Assembly: GCA_023511795.1 (NCBI GenBank)
Contig: JAIMAU010000008.1
Location: 54,916-118,915 of the forward strand
Source: Armatimonadota bacterium
GTDB lineage: Bacteria; Armatimonadota; UBA5829; DTJY01
Direction of reading: 5' to 3'
Length of the DNA stretch: 64,000 nucleotides
The notes under the pieces are model-generated. The model saw only the letters and a program-made list of their open reading frames with translations. It did not search any database and was not told the DNA's origin. Positions 43,448-54,300 of this stretch are shown here, in pieces (within the stretch, counting starts at the first letter, position 1; each line of letters begins with the position of its first letter). A program made the translations under genes and the position numbers.

Positions 43448-44521
43448 ATGCGCGAGCGGCGTTTGACAAGACAAGTTCGCGTTGGAAATCTGCTAATCGG
43501 CGGAGGCGCTCCAATTTCTGTCCAGTCGATGACTAACACCCCCACTGCTGATGTCGCTGCGACAGTTTCTCAGATTCATGAACTTGAAAGGGCAGGTTGC
43601 GATTTGGTTCGCGTTGCTGTCCCTGATGAGCAAGCCGCGAAAGCCTTGCGGAAAATCAAACAGCGTATTAATATTCCTCTAGTCGCCGACATTCACTTTG
43701 ACTACCGATTGGCTCTTGAAGCTATCGAACAAGGAGTGGATAAACTACGCCTGAATCCTGGAAACATCACCGACCCCGAAAAGATAAAAATCATAGTTGA
43801 CCGTGCTCAAGAACGCAAAATACCAATTCGTGTTGGAGTAAACGCTGGTTCGCTTGATCGCAAACGTTATGGGCCCCCGACGCCAGAGGCGCTAGTGCGG
43901 AGTGCGTTGGATGAAATTGAGCTTTTAGAATCACGAGGTTTTTCAGATATTGTTGTCTCGCTAAAATCGTTCGATGTGCCGACTACAATAAAAGCCTATG
44001 AGATAATTTCGGAAAAAGTAGACTATCCACTTCATCTTGGTGTTACTGAGGCAGGACTTTTTAGCCAAGGAGTAGTTCGTTCAGCAGTGGCTATTGGTGC
44101 GCTTCTTGTAGAGGGAATTGGGGATACTCTCAGAGTCTCACTTACTGCTGAGCCGGTCGAAGAGGTGAAGGTGGGAATAGAAATCCTCAAGGCGCTAAAT
44201 CTGCGCGAGCATGGATTTACGTTAATTTCATGCCCAACATGCGCTAGATGTGGAATTGACCTTATAGACATGGTAATGGAAGTAGAGCGGCGGCTTAGCG
44301 AGATGAAGGACCTGCCTCCGCTGAAGGTGGCAGTTATGGGGTGCGTGGTAAATGGCCCTGGCGAAGCGCGGGATGCAGATGTTGGACTTGCATGTGCGCG
44401 TGATGGAGGCGTTATTTTCGCCGAGGGCCGTGCGATAAGAAAAGTGTCCAGCGAGCATATGGTAGATGAACTAATAAAGGAAGTTCAAAATCTCGCAGAG
44501 CGTCGAAAAAATAGCCAATAA
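43448..44521 (+). CDS. ispG: 4-hydroxy-3-methylbut-2-enyl diphosphate synthase
   Basis: 357 aa iron-sulfur enzyme, a late step of the MEP pathway. Seen: the start RQVRVGNLLIGGGAPISVQS, DIHFDYRLALEA, LRLNPGNI and the cluster cysteines in SCPTCARCGIDL and VMGCVVNGPGEA. The short bacterial two-domain form. With dxr and uppS it makes this block an isoprenoid-lipid unit. It ends the operon. Confidence 0.96.
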   Translation: MRERRLTRQVRVGNLLIGGGAPISVQSMTNTPTADVAATVSQIHELERAGCDLVRVAVPDEQAAKALRKIKQRINIPLVADIHFDYRLALEAIEQGVDKLRLNPGNITDPEKIKIIVDRAQERKIPIRVGVNAGSLDRKRYGPPTPEALVRSALDEIELLESRGFSDIVVSLKSFDVPTTIKAYEIISEKVDYPLHLGVTEAGLFSQGVVRSAVAIGALLVEGIGDTLRVSLTAEPVEEVKVGIEILKALNLREHGFTLISCPTCARCGIDLIDMVMEVERRLSEMKDLPPLKVAVMGCVVNGPGEARDADVGLACARDGGVIFAEGRAIRKVSSEHMVDELIKEVQNLAERRKNSQ

Positions 44522-44642
44522 TTTAGCACGACAAGTGTCGAACCAAACAAAATTTATGTCAAACTAAGTAACGACGGAACCTGAGCGCTTTGCTTAATAG
44601 AATAAATTTAATTTTTAAAAGCCAAAAGATTAGAGGCATAAA

Positions 44643-45104
44643 ATGGAAATAAGAAAGGCCAAAATAGGCGACGTGCCAGAGATGCAAAGATTGATTAACT
44701 TTTTTGCTGAGCAAGGTGACCTTCTCCCTAGATCGCTCAATCAGCTCTATGAAAATATCCGAGACTTTTTTGTTCTTGAAGAAGACGGGCAGATTATGGG
44801 TACTTGTGCACTCCATGTCAACTGGGAGGATTTAGCGGAAGTAAAGTCGCTTACTGTTGACAAGGAGGTTCAAGGAAGAGGATTTGGCAAAGAGCTTGTT
44901 CAAGCCTGCCTGAATGAAGCTAGGGAATTGGGTATATCTCGTGTCTTTGCATTGACCTTCAGGCCCGAGTTTTTTATAAAACTCGGCTTCCACATAATTG
45001 ATAAATCCGAGTTGCCACATAAAGTTTGGAACGAATGTATCAATTGCGTGAAATTTCCAAATTGCGGCGAGGTAGCGGTAATTTACGAATTCGCAGAAAG
45101 CTAG
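44643..45104 (+). CDS. Short-form N-acetylglutamate synthase-like GNAT
   Basis: 153 aa GNAT domain without an amino-acid kinase domain. The acetyl-CoA loop is KEVQGRGFGKELVQ, and the C-terminal signature LPHKVWNECINCVKFPNCGE, with three Cys, is typical of the small ArgA-like N-acetylglutamate synthases of arginine synthesis. No other arginine genes are nearby. The ATG at 44643 has no strong ribosome site. The 44522-44642 gap shows nothing clear. Confidence 0.8.
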   Translation: MEIRKAKIGDVPEMQRLINFFAEQGDLLPRSLNQLYENIRDFFVLEEDGQIMGTCALHVNWEDLAEVKSLTVDKEVQGRGFGKELVQACLNEARELGISRVFALTFRPEFFIKLGFHIIDKSELPHKVWNECINCVKFPNCGEVAVIYEFAES

Positions 45105-45194
45105 CAGATAGAAGCAAGGTATGGCAAAGAATAAAGACGCCTTCTGCATAGAGATGAAGTGTGCGCGGAATCTATCCTCAGGTTTGGCTAGCGA

Positions 45195-46082
45195 CTAAAG
45201 GAGTGCGGTGCTGAAGTAGCGCTCAGCTCTATCGGGAAGCACTGTTGCAATATTTCCTTTTATCTTTTTCGCCAATTTTCTTGCCGCCCAGACATTAGCA
45301 CCCGAAGAGATACCTACAAGAAGTCCGAAATCGCGGCTTAGCTCCCTTGTGGTTTCAATAGCGTCATCGTCGCTAACTTCTACGACTTCGTCTATCAAAG
45401 AAACGTCGAGCACACCTGGAATAAACCCATCGCCGATGCCTTGTATTTGATGAAGGCCTGGTTCATGGCCAAGGAGCGCCGACACGTTTTTCGGCTCAAC
45501 AGCAACAATACGCACATCCGGCTTGTGTTCTCTTAGAAACTTACCGACGCCTTGGAGTGTTCCGCCGCTCCCAACGCCTGCAACGAAGCAGGCGATGTCG
45601 CCGCTCATCTGCCTCCAGAGCTCACGCGCTGTTTCTTCGTAATGTACGCGGGGGTTATCGGGATTTTCAAACTGCTGGGGTACATATATCCTCGGGTCTT
45701 CTGCTGCTAGCTGTTCAACCCGACGAACCGCGCCTGCAATGCCCTCATTGTCTGGCGTTAAGATTAGCTCTGCGCCAAGAGCTTTGATGAGTTTTTTGCG
45801 TTCTTCGCTCATGCCTTCGGGCATAACAATCCGAACTTGATAGCCCTTAAGCCGGCCAACCAGCGCTATCCCTATGCCTGTGTTCCCGGAGGTTGGCTCC
45901 ATAATAATCGAGTCAGGCTTCAGCTTACCATCGCGTTCGGCGCCTTCAATCATAGCAAGGGCAACGCGATCTTTTATGCTACCACCGGGGTTGAGGAACT
46001 CCGCCTTTGCGTATACATTCTCGCCCTTAAGCTGAATAAGCGGAGTATTGCCAATTAAATCAAGTATATTGTCGGTTTTCAT
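45195..46082 (-). CDS. Cysteine synthase (CysM/CysK-like, PLP-dependent)
   Basis: 295 aa. The PLP lysine is Lys38 in [23 protein letters not shown] binds the substrate carboxylate, and GVGSGGTLQGVG binds the phosphate; GISSGAN is also present. The shorter N-terminus and C-terminus compared with the second copy at 59509 suggest a CysM-like variant using another sulfur donor or another acceptor. It is a single gene. The 46083-46344 gap upstream holds no clear promoter. Confidence 0.9.
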   Translation of the reverse strand: MKTDNILDLIGNTPLIQLKGENVYAKAEFLNPGGSIKDRVALAMIEGAERDGKLKPDSIIMEPTSGNTGIGIALVGRLKGYQVRIVMPEGMSEERKKLIKALGAELILTPDNEGIAGAVRRVEQLAAEDPRIYVPQQFENPDNPRVHYEETARELWRQMSGDIACFVAGVGSGGTLQGVGKFLREHKPDVRIVAVEPKNVSALLGHEPGLHQIQGIGDGFIPGVLDVSLIDEVVEVSDDDAIETTRELSRDFGLLVGISSGANVWAARKLAKKIKGNIATVLPDRAERYFSTALL

Positions 46083-46344
46083 GCTTGTTACCTGGCAAGC
46101 TCAGCAGTTACAATCATCTTACAACAGCATAGCATCGCAGTCAAGGTAAAATGGAATTCTCAATTATCAGCGTAGCATGGAAGTTTGAAAAAGAGAGGAA
46201 GGGTTGTAAAAGGCACATAATTTCAAGAAAGGAGCTTTGTCATAGAAGCTGAAGTACTTATTAAGTGTAAACAGTAGAATATCCAAAGTTGGTAGTTTTG
46301 CAGTAAGCTAGCCTTTTAGGTAAGCGAAATAGGATATATCAACC

Positions 46345-47400
46345 ATGACAAATCGAGAACGAATGCTTGCAATCATTCAAGGACGAATGCCAGACCGCGT
46401 GCCATTTGTCCAGTATGACGGAATCGCTGCTCCCAATGAAGAGGTATGGGCGCTAGTCGGTCGAGAGAACATGGGAATACTTAGGTGGAGCAGTGTTCAT
46501 TCTGCCTTTGCGCCAAATTGTCGCTTTGAAACAGAAAAGATTTGCATTGACGGAGTTCCCGGGGTTCGCACGTTTCTTATAACCCCCAAAGGCATGCTTT
46601 TTCAAGAGAAACTTATCGAACCTGTTTATGGCACAGGAGCGACGAAAAGGCACTTTATCCAAAAGAAGGACGATTACCTGATCCTTATGGCTTACCTTAA
46701 GGACCTGAAAGTCGCCGAAAACTTTGACCGATTTTATTGTGATGACAGAGAACTTGGTGACGACGGACTGCCGCACGTTTCACTCGGGCGTACGCCATTC
46801 CAAAGATTATGGATAGAATGGGTGTCGCTGGAAGACCTCTGCATTCATATTGCAGACTACCCAGCCTTAATAGCCGAGGTAATTTCGCTAATTGGTAGGC
46901 ATTTGCGTGCTATATTCGAAATCGTGCGTCGAGCCCCAATGCCTTATGTTGTGTTTGGCGATAACATTACTGCGCCTGTAATCGGCGAACAGTACTTCCG
47001 CGAGTATTGTGTACCTTATTACCGCGAACTATCTGAAATGCTTTCAGATAGGAATATTCCTGTCTACGTTCACATGGATGGTGATTTGAAGCCACTATGG
47101 GATGCAATTGGAGAGTCGGGTATTTTAGGCATTGATTCTATGTCGCCACCACCAGATAACGATACAAGTGTTGCTCAAGCCGTTGCAATGTGGCCGAAAA
47201 TGCGTTTGGGTGTGAACTTCCCGTCATCGGTTCACCTTGCATCGACTGAAACGATTCGTGCGACAGCGGAGAAGATTCTTGAAGAGGGAGGGCGCACTGG
47301 AAGGCTTCAAATCCAAATATCGGAAAATGTTCCTCCGGGTGTTTGGCGGAAGAGCTATCCGATAATCATCGATGTAATTCGCAATTATGGCTACTTTTAA
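46345..47400 (+). CDS. Uroporphyrinogen decarboxylase (URO-D) family protein
   Basis: 351 aa, related to HemE and to MtaA/CmuA-type methyltransferases (MTNRERMLAIIQGRMPDRVPF start, GDNITAPVIG.QYFREYCVPYYRELS, LGVNFPSSVHLASTETIRATAE). Where MtaA-type enzymes bind zinc with HxC, this copy reads VYVHMDGDLK, without Cys. It lacks the Arg-rich start of true HemE. Function unknown; probably a catabolic or methyl-transfer enzyme. The next gene follows after five bases. Confidence 0.75.
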   Translation: MTNRERMLAIIQGRMPDRVPFVQYDGIAAPNEEVWALVGRENMGILRWSSVHSAFAPNCRFETEKICIDGVPGVRTFLITPKGMLFQEKLIEPVYGTGATKRHFIQKKDDYLILMAYLKDLKVAENFDRFYCDDRELGDDGLPHVSLGRTPFQRLWIEWVSLEDLCIHIADYPALIAEVISLIGRHLRAIFEIVRRAPMPYVVFGDNITAPVIGEQYFREYCVPYYRELSEMLSDRNIPVYVHMDGDLKPLWDAIGESGILGIDSMSPPPDNDTSVAQAVAMWPKMRLGVNFPSSVHLASTETIRATAEKILEEGGRTGRLQIQISENVPPGVWRKSYPIIIDVIRNYGYF

Positions 47401-47405
47401 GAAAA

Positions 47406-47879
47406 ATGATTCTTGAAAAAATAATTGAAAAACTTAGAGCAGAAGGTGTGCACTTTAGAATCCATGAGCATGAACCTGTTTTAACAATGCAAGATGTTTT
47501 AGATAAACTGCCTTTTTCGAAAGATAGGCTCTTAAAAACCCTTGTATTCAAAGTTAAAGGTTCAGGCTGGATATTTGCGATTGTAAGAGCGAAAGATATG
47601 GTGGATTATCGTGCCCTAAGTCAGATTCTTGGTATCCCAAGGTCGGATATCAGATTTCCCACAATAGACGATATCAAGACCCAGCTTGGGTTGCAGGTTG
47701 GCGGTATTTGCCCCGTGCCCGTTCGCGACGACATTTTGGTTGTCTTCGATAGGCACATTCTTGATATCGACATCGTTTATTGCGGGGCTGGTCGAAACGA
47801 CCGCACCCTTGAAATAAAGGCTAACGACATAGTCCGTGTTTGCAATGCGAGAATCGGCTGCATAAGCAAACATCCCTGA
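47406..47879 (+). CDS. YbaK/ProX-like aminoacyl-tRNA deacylase
   Basis: 157 aa from ATG 47406. The YbaK fold is seen in RIHEHEPVLTMQDV, LKTLVFKVKGSGWIFAIVRA, and the Lys/Gly region GGICPVPVRDDI. Proteins of this family remove wrongly attached amino acids (Cys, Ala) from tRNA-Pro. The N-terminal longer reading overlaps the upstream gene and is rejected. The signature active-site Lys is plausible but I cannot place it with certainty. Confidence 0.8.
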   Translation: MILEKIIEKLRAEGVHFRIHEHEPVLTMQDVLDKLPFSKDRLLKTLVFKVKGSGWIFAIVRAKDMVDYRALSQILGIPRSDIRFPTIDDIKTQLGLQVGGICPVPVRDDILVVFDRHILDIDIVYCGAGRNDRTLEIKANDIVRVCNARIGCISKHP

Positions 47880-47982
47880 GTGCCAAAAGTTTGTAGCCAC
47901 TTGGTGTATAGTTGACTAATATTACCCTCTATGTAAAAACCGCATGGTATTTTTTAAAAATACTCGTGGCAGAAATTAGCTG

Positions 47983-48011
47983 TTGACATCTTTATTACCT
48001 TGTGCTAGCAT
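47983..48011 (+). promoter_or_regulatory. Promoter for the first GerMN-amidase gene
   Basis: TTGACA (47983-47988), a 17-bp spacer and TAGCAT (48006-48011). It gives a leader of about 100 nt containing the hairpin at 48037-48082. Confidence 0.5.
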
Positions 48012-48036
48012 AAAAAAAATAGTATCGCTCGCTAGG

Positions 48037-48082
48037 GCGGTCGTTCCCCTGCATCCGGGATCCCATGGCCACCAACGATCGC
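48037..48082 (+). promoter_or_regulatory. Stable hairpin in the 5' leader of the amidase gene
   Basis: GCGGTCGTT (48037-48045) pairs with AACGATCGC (48074-48082), nine pairs including one G-U, closing a 28-nt loop with GGGATCCC inside. No T-run follows. It matches no riboswitch I know. Confidence 0.4.
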
Positions 48083-48118
48083 TAGTAGTAGAGTGCAATT
48101 TTTCATGGGAGGGATGCA

Positions 48119-51091
48119 ATGAAAGATTCACATCTTTCACCCCAGGTAATTTTGTTCCTCGTAGTTTTGGGTTGCTTTTGCATTGTAGCAAGCACCTACG
48201 CCGGACCTGTGGCCTATATTGACGCCTCTGGGACTATCACTGTTCTCAATCACCCAAGGGCTGTAGATGTGGTCTCGGCACTGTCTCTCTTATCGTCGCC
48301 GCCTCCGGGCACTCAAGCTGCATTGGGTATTACCTCGGCAATACCTCCAGGCACGAAGTTGCTTAGCCTCACTTTTGAGGGCGATAGGGCGGTTGTTGAC
48401 TTTTCCAAACGATTAATGTCGCAGGGAGCTGGTGAGGCACGACTTGCGGCAATTTTTGACCAGGTCAAGTGGACCTTGCGTTGCTACGGCATAGATGGCG
48501 ACGTCTCAATCCTCGCTGAGGGTGTGCCTTTTGCAGAGTACGCAGAGCCTGCGCCAGTGATTGAACCGAGAAGCGATGTTAAGCTTAATACTCTCTCGGG
48601 GCGCAGTGTCACGTTGTCTCCAGGTCATGGATTAGTGTGGACTGGGTCAAGTTGGGGATTCCAGCGCAGTCCAACTTGTGGCGGCCAGCTTTCGCGTGAG
48701 GATGACCACAATGTTGAAATCTGCCAGTATATCAAAACCTACCTTGAGCAAGATGGTATGACTGTCAAAGTGCCAAGGTGCTTGGACAAAAACTATGGGA
48801 CATGTCCATTGGTGAGCTACCCTTGGTGGCAAATGGCCTCCGTATATTGGCTTTGGCATAAAGGGTATCCCTGTACTGTTTGGGGAAGCACCACCGATTG
48901 TACGCCAGGTTCAGGCGCTGACGAATGGAATGACGACATCCGTGCTCGCCCGTTAGCGTCGGACTACGACAACACGGACATATACATTTCAATCCATACC
49001 AATGCCTACCAGGGCGATTGTTACGGCACTTCTTGCCCTACCGGTTCCGATATGTATTATGATTGTAGCTCGGAACATGCGGCCTGGTGTACGGTGAGCC
49101 AGAACCTAGCGAATGCGATAAACAATGCGCTTATTGACGCCATTCGGAACAAAATGCCGGATAGCGATTGGAACAATCGTGGCGTGCATGATTCAAATGG
49201 CGCATATGGCGAAATTCGAATTCCCGACAGAGCCGCTTGTCTGCTGGAACTCGGATTCCACGACACCTGCGATCATGACGTTCAGCATCTAAAGGATAAC
49301 TTCTTCCGTTCGGTAGCGGCATGGGGAATCTACAAGGGTGTTTGCGATTATTTTGGCCAGACACCTACATGGGATTTCTATTCGAATGAGTTAGTAAGCC
49401 ACAACATTCCGTCGTCTCTACTTCCGGGCGAGCGTGCCAATGTGCAAATCGTGTTCCGAAATAGAGGAGTGCTATGGAACCAGGCGAGGGGTTTCAAGCT
49501 TGGAGCTGTAGGAGATTCTGATCCTTTCACCACCACCATTCGCTATGATGTTACAAGCGAAGTAGCGCCAAGTGATACATATACATTCAACTTAACTCTC
49601 ACTGCTCCCTCAACCACTGGCACCTATACTACGGATTGGCGAATGTTGCGAGAAGGCTATCAGTGGTTTGGTGCAACATGTCAGCAGCAAATCACCGTGT
49701 CTGGCACTCCTGATACAACTCCGCCAAGCGTCCCTACCAACCTATCAGCTTGGCCGCCAAGCCAGACACAGGTAAATCTAGCCTGGTCAGCCTCGACAGA
49801 TAATAGGGCGGTTGCAGGATACAAGGTCTATCGGAATGGGGCGCAAATCGCAACAACTGAAAGCACCTCATATTCAGACACCACTTGCTCGGCAAACACC
49901 ACCTATACCTATCAGGTATCGGCTTTCGATACGTCGGGTAATGAATCTGCCAGGTGTACAGGGGTAGTAGTAACCACTCCTCCAAGCTATCAAGTGATTT
50001 TGGATGAGGAGTCTTGCACTTGGTATGGTTCGTGGACTAGCGCTACGGCGACTCCACCAGCTGCGTATAATGGCGACTACAAATATACCACCTCGTCAGC
50101 TAGTAGTGAGACTGCTTGGGCAAAGTGGACGCCGAACCTTACCTATGCCGGTACGTACGAGGTTTATGTCTACTATAGGTCTGGTACCAACCGCACGACT
50201 AAAGCACCTTACACCGTCTATTTCAAGACCGGGTCAACAACCATTCAGGTTAACCAGACAATTAATGGCGGCCAGTGGAACAAAATAGCAACTAAGCCTT
50301 TCAATAGCGGTACCGGCGGTTATGTGAAGCTGAGCAACTACACTGGCGAAAGCGGTCTGGCAGTGATTGCCGATGCAGTCCGCTGGAATTACCTGACCTA
50401 TCTGGATTCGCAGGCCCCAAGCACGCCCACCAACCTTCAGGGAACGGCAATTTCGGGCAATCAGGTGAATCTCACATGGACTGGTTCCACAGACAATATC
50501 GGCGTAGCTGGCTATAAAATTTACAGAAACAGCTCGCAGATTGGCACGAGCGCGACCACTAGCTACTCCGATACAACTTGCTCGTCCAACACGACGTACA
50601 CGTATCAGGTGAGCGCGTACGATGAGGCCGGCAACGAGTCAGGTCTAAGCAACCAGGTGGTGGTGACCACACCAGCGAGGACTGAGTACATCATAGACGA
50701 GGAGGCGGCTACCTATCAAGGTTCGTGGGTAACTGCAACCTGTGATACTTCATATGCTTACAATGGTGACTATCGTTACTACAGCACAGCCACAAGTGAA
50801 ACGGCATGGGCCAAGTGGACGCCGAATCTTGAAGCCGCTGGCTACTACAATGTCTACTGCATGTACCGCTTTGGTTCAAACCGCTCGACCAAAGCTCCAT
50901 ATACTGTGTATTGGAATGGCGGCTCGCAGACAGTTCAAGTCAATCAAACTGTCAATGGTGGTACTTGGGTCACCTTGGTTACCAACAAGCCGTTTGCGGC
51001 TGGTACTTCAGGTTACGTGAAACTTGGCAACGGCACGGCAGAGAGCTCGAAGGTAGTGATTGCCGATGCCGTAAAGTTCAATAAACAGTAA
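48119..51091 (+). CDS. Secreted GerMN / N-acetylmuramoyl-L-alanine amidase with Fn3 and golvesin-like domains
   Basis: 990 aa. Signal peptide (1-28); GerMN-like domain (about 30-135: LTFEGDRAVVDFSKRLM); Amidase_3 domain (about 163-412) with zinc ligands His170 (SPGHG), Glu194 and His293 (SIHTNA) and catalytic Glu377 (LLELGFHD); an NBR1-type Ig-like domain (about 418-530, WRMLREGYQWFG); then two Fn3 domains, each followed by a golvesin-like beta domain (about 626-757 and 858-990, ETAWAKWTPNL). It should cut peptide stems from peptidoglycan outside the cell, held by its wall- or sugar-binding modules. Paralogue of 51380-55051. Confidence 0.88.
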   Translation: MKDSHLSPQVILFLVVLGCFCIVASTYAGPVAYIDASGTITVLNHPRAVDVVSALSLLSSPPPGTQAALGITSAIPPGTKLLSLTFEGDRAVVDFSKRLMSQGAGEARLAAIFDQVKWTLRCYGIDGDVSILAEGVPFAEYAEPAPVIEPRSDVKLNTLSGRSVTLSPGHGLVWTGSSWGFQRSPTCGGQLSREDDHNVEICQYIKTYLEQDGMTVKVPRCLDKNYGTCPLVSYPWWQMASVYWLWHKGYPCTVWGSTTDCTPGSGADEWNDDIRARPLASDYDNTDIYISIHTNAYQGDCYGTSCPTGSDMYYDCSSEHAAWCTVSQNLANAINNALIDAIRNKMPDSDWNNRGVHDSNGAYGEIRIPDRAACLLELGFHDTCDHDVQHLKDNFFRSVAAWGIYKGVCDYFGQTPTWDFYSNELVSHNIPSSLLPGERANVQIVFRNRGVLWNQARGFKLGAVGDSDPFTTTIRYDVTSEVAPSDTYTFNLTLTAPSTTGTYTTDWRMLREGYQWFGATCQQQITVSGTPDTTPPSVPTNLSAWPPSQTQVNLAWSASTDNRAVAGYKVYRNGAQIATTESTSYSDTTCSANTTYTYQVSAFDTSGNESARCTGVVVTTPPSYQVILDEESCTWYGSWTSATATPPAAYNGDYKYTTSSASSETAWAKWTPNLTYAGTYEVYVYYRSGTNRTTKAPYTVYFKTGSTTIQVNQTINGGQWNKIATKPFNSGTGGYVKLSNYTGESGLAVIADAVRWNYLTYLDSQAPSTPTNLQGTAISGNQVNLTWTGSTDNIGVAGYKIYRNSSQIGTSATTSYSDTTCSSNTTYTYQVSAYDEAGNESGLSNQVVVTTPARTEYIIDEEAATYQGSWVTATCDTSYAYNGDYRYYSTATSETAWAKWTPNLEAAGYYNVYCMYRFGSNRSTKAPYTVYWNGGSQTVQVNQTVNGGTWVTLVTNKPFAAGTSGYVKLGNGTAESSKVVIADAVKFNKQ

Positions 51092-51127
51092 AGGCGCAAG
51101 TCAACCCCCGTTGGTGCGCTAGCAATA

Positions 51128-51172
51128 GCACCTGGAGCTCTCTTGGCGAGCTCCAGGTGCGTTTTATTTTTC
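51128..51172 (+). terminator. Rho-independent terminator
   Basis: GCACCTGGAGCTC (51128-51140) pairs perfectly with GAGCTCCAGGTGC (51148-51160) over a 7-nt loop, followed by GTTTTATTTTT. It ends the first amidase gene. Confidence 0.9.
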
Positions 51173-51213
51173 CAAAGCATACTTAACGGTTGCACAACTG
51201 GTAATTATACTGG

Positions 51214-51242
51214 TTCACTCCTTGCCATGAGGGTGATATAAT
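51214..51242 (+). promoter_or_regulatory. Promoter for the second GerMN-amidase gene
   Basis: TTCACT (51214-51219), a 17-bp spacer and a consensus TATAAT (51237-51242). The leader is about 130 nt; GGGGGAG lies before the ATG at 51380. Confidence 0.5.
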
Positions 51243-51379
51243 ACTTTCAAACATTAATTTGATTTTTATTTTAGCGGCAATCAGGCGTTTTATAATTGAT
51301 AAAAGCAGCTAACTTTAAGAAATTTTATTGGTTGGTGGGCAAGAAAACCAGCTTAAATTTTTAAGGGGGAGTTGCTAGA

Positions 51380-54300
51380 ATGGGCGCTCATTTCCGTCAC
51401 TTTTTAATCCTTTTTTCTGCTCTTGTCTTGCTCCTAAGCATAGAGCTTTGTGTGTATCCATCAGCTGTTGTGTTTTACCTCGATGATCTGGGTGGTTTGA
51501 AGGCGGTGATGCATCCAGACGTCTCAGACCCAGTTTCCGCAGTTGCCGCATTAGCACAGCCAATTGTGGATCCAGCTACCGGAAAGCAGTTATCCTCAGC
51601 CATCCCACAAGGAAATAAGGTTCTTGACCTACGAGTAGAAGGCGAAACTACAATTGTAGATTTTTCGAAAGAGGTGACAGCTGGGATTACAGAGGAAAAG
51701 CTTGGAATAATTTTTAAGCAAGTAAATTTCACTCTAAGGCAGTTTGGCCTCGATAAAGATGTCAAAATTATGGCAGAAGGGAAGCTGCTATCCGATTATC
51801 TACCGCCAGCACCTACAATTACGCCTCGTTTAAAAGAAGCAACTCCTTCCTCTGCGCCTAGTATTCCTCCACTTGTCGGCGGTCTTGCAGGAAAAAGCAT
51901 CACAATTTCTCCTGGACACGGCATCTATTGGAATGGCAGCGGCTGGTATACACAGCGCCCAGTTTATTGTTCGCCGCTGAACGAGGAGGACTTCCACAAC
52001 CTAGAGATGTGCCAGTACCTTGAGAGGTACCTTCTAAATGATGGTGCTACCGTTCGAATGGTTCGCTGTACTAATAAAAACTATGGTAATCATCCTACTA
52101 CTGGCAACCCATGGTGGAAGATGGCGGCTTGTTACTGGCTTCAGCACATTGGATACCCATGTAGCGTATATGGAAGCTACTCTGGTTGCACTTTAGGAAG
52201 TGGGTCAAGCGAATCCAGCGATGACATCCGCTCCAGACCGCTTGCTTCAGACTACGACAATAGCGACATTTACGTGTCGCTGCATACCAATGGCTATGCT
52301 GGGGATTGTTATTCAGGCTGTCCGACAGGCACCGAGACCTATTATGACGCGAGTACTGAGCATGCTCCTTGGGGTGCAGTTAGCCAGACTCTCGCTACCT
52401 ACATCAACAATAACATAATGAGTGCCATCCAGCAGAATGTTGATAGCCAGTGGACCTGTCACGGCGCTTGTGTAAAGAATTCGAACGGTGCATATGGAGA
52501 AATTCGCATCCCCGACCGGGCGGCGACTCTAACAGAGCTAGCTTTCCATGATTCATGTAATTACGATGCTGTTTATTTGAGAGACAATTTCTTCAGGTCC
52601 GCGGCAATGTGGGGCATGTATAAGGGTATCTGCCAGTACTTTGGGACAAACCCAACTTGGGATTTCTATTCCTGCGAACTTGTCAGCGAGGACATTCCAA
52701 CGACCATGGAGGCGGGCCGTCAGTATACAGTGCATATTACTTTCCGAAATAAGGGAGTCTTGTGGACCGAAGCCCGCCAAATTAGATTAGGTGCGGTTGG
52801 CGACTCTGATCCATTTACCACCCAGACGAGGCATATCATATCTGGCGAAGTTGGCCCAAATGAAACTTATACATTCACATTTGTACTAACAGCCCCTAAT
52901 TCTGGCAACACCTACCTCACTGATTGGCGAATGGTGCGCGATGGCTACACATGGTTTGGTCCTACAGTCAGCAAACAAATATTGGTAATTGGTGAGCCTG
53001 ATACCCAGGCGCCCAGTGTCCCAGCCAATTTAGTTGCCGAAGCAGTAAGCACAAGCCAAATTGAGCTGACATGGTCTGCTTCAACCGATAATGTAGGTGT
53101 CACGGGTTATAAGGTTTTCAGAAATGGTTCGCAAATCGCTACGACAACCCAGATTTCATACACAGATACTGGACTTGCAGGCAACACAACATATACCTAT
53201 ACGGTTTCGGCTTATGACGCAATCGGAAATGAGTCTGCTCAAAGTGCTCCATCAGCAGCAATAACCCATGTAGTCGTATTCCAAGACGGTTTCCCTAATC
53301 TAAACGCATGGAGTCCAGACGTCGTTGCAGATGGTTCAACAAGAGGAGTAAGCTTGTACACCGACGAGCACCATGGTACATATTCTGGTTCAGGTGCGGC
53401 ATTAACGCAACCAGGCTCGAATTCCAATCAAGGCTGTCTGAGCTATCGAGCATTACAGGATACTTTTTCTTGCGGCGCATTCGACTGTTGGTTCTATGAC
53501 GTTGGAGGCACGGACAACAGCAATCAGGGTATTCACGTGCGAGGGTACAATGGAAACACAATAGTGTTTTCAGCGTACTTAGGAACATATCCCACCTCAC
53601 CAGGGAGTGTCATGAAGTATTCAGGAGGAGTGTTCGATGGGAGCTCTTGGTCATGGGCGCCGCAGCTAGCTTCGAGGTCGATTGCTTGGCACAATCTTAA
53701 AATTGTTGTTGGCCCAACCCAAATCAAATACTATATTGATGGTGTGAAAAAGGGTAGCCTACCTAGGCCTGCAAATGCGGATACCTTTGGCTTTACGCGG
53801 GTCAACATTGGCCGTGAGTATAATGTGGTAACCGAGAGCCTTTTCGACGATGCTCAATTCACAGTCAGCCCTCCGCTACCACCCATTCCTGGGACACCAG
53901 TCGCACTCTCAACGTCGAGCATTCGGTGGAACTTTACCGATGTCTCGAATAATGAATCTGGTTTCAGGTTGCATGACGCTAGCCATGCGGTTAAGGGCAA
54001 CGCAGGCAGAAATGCCTCATATATAGACGAAACTGGCCTTGCACCAAATACACTATACACACGCCATTTCCATGCAAGAAATGGTTCAGTCGAAGGCCCT
54101 GGCACATCAACTGTATATACTTATACCCTGTCAGTTCCACCTTCGACAAGCAACGTAATTTGCGACAAAGCAACGAATACATGGTACTCTACGCCAAGTT
54201 TTACCTTTACCGCGGTTGGAGGCTTTGGCGCAGGTAAAGTTCAGTATTACCGCTTTGCTTGGAATAAAAACAGCACGCATACTTGGACAGGTGTTGAGCC

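Noticed and set aside
48037..48082. Cyclic di-GMP (GEMM) riboswitch
   Set aside because: The conserved core sequences and the tetraloop-receptor pattern are absent.
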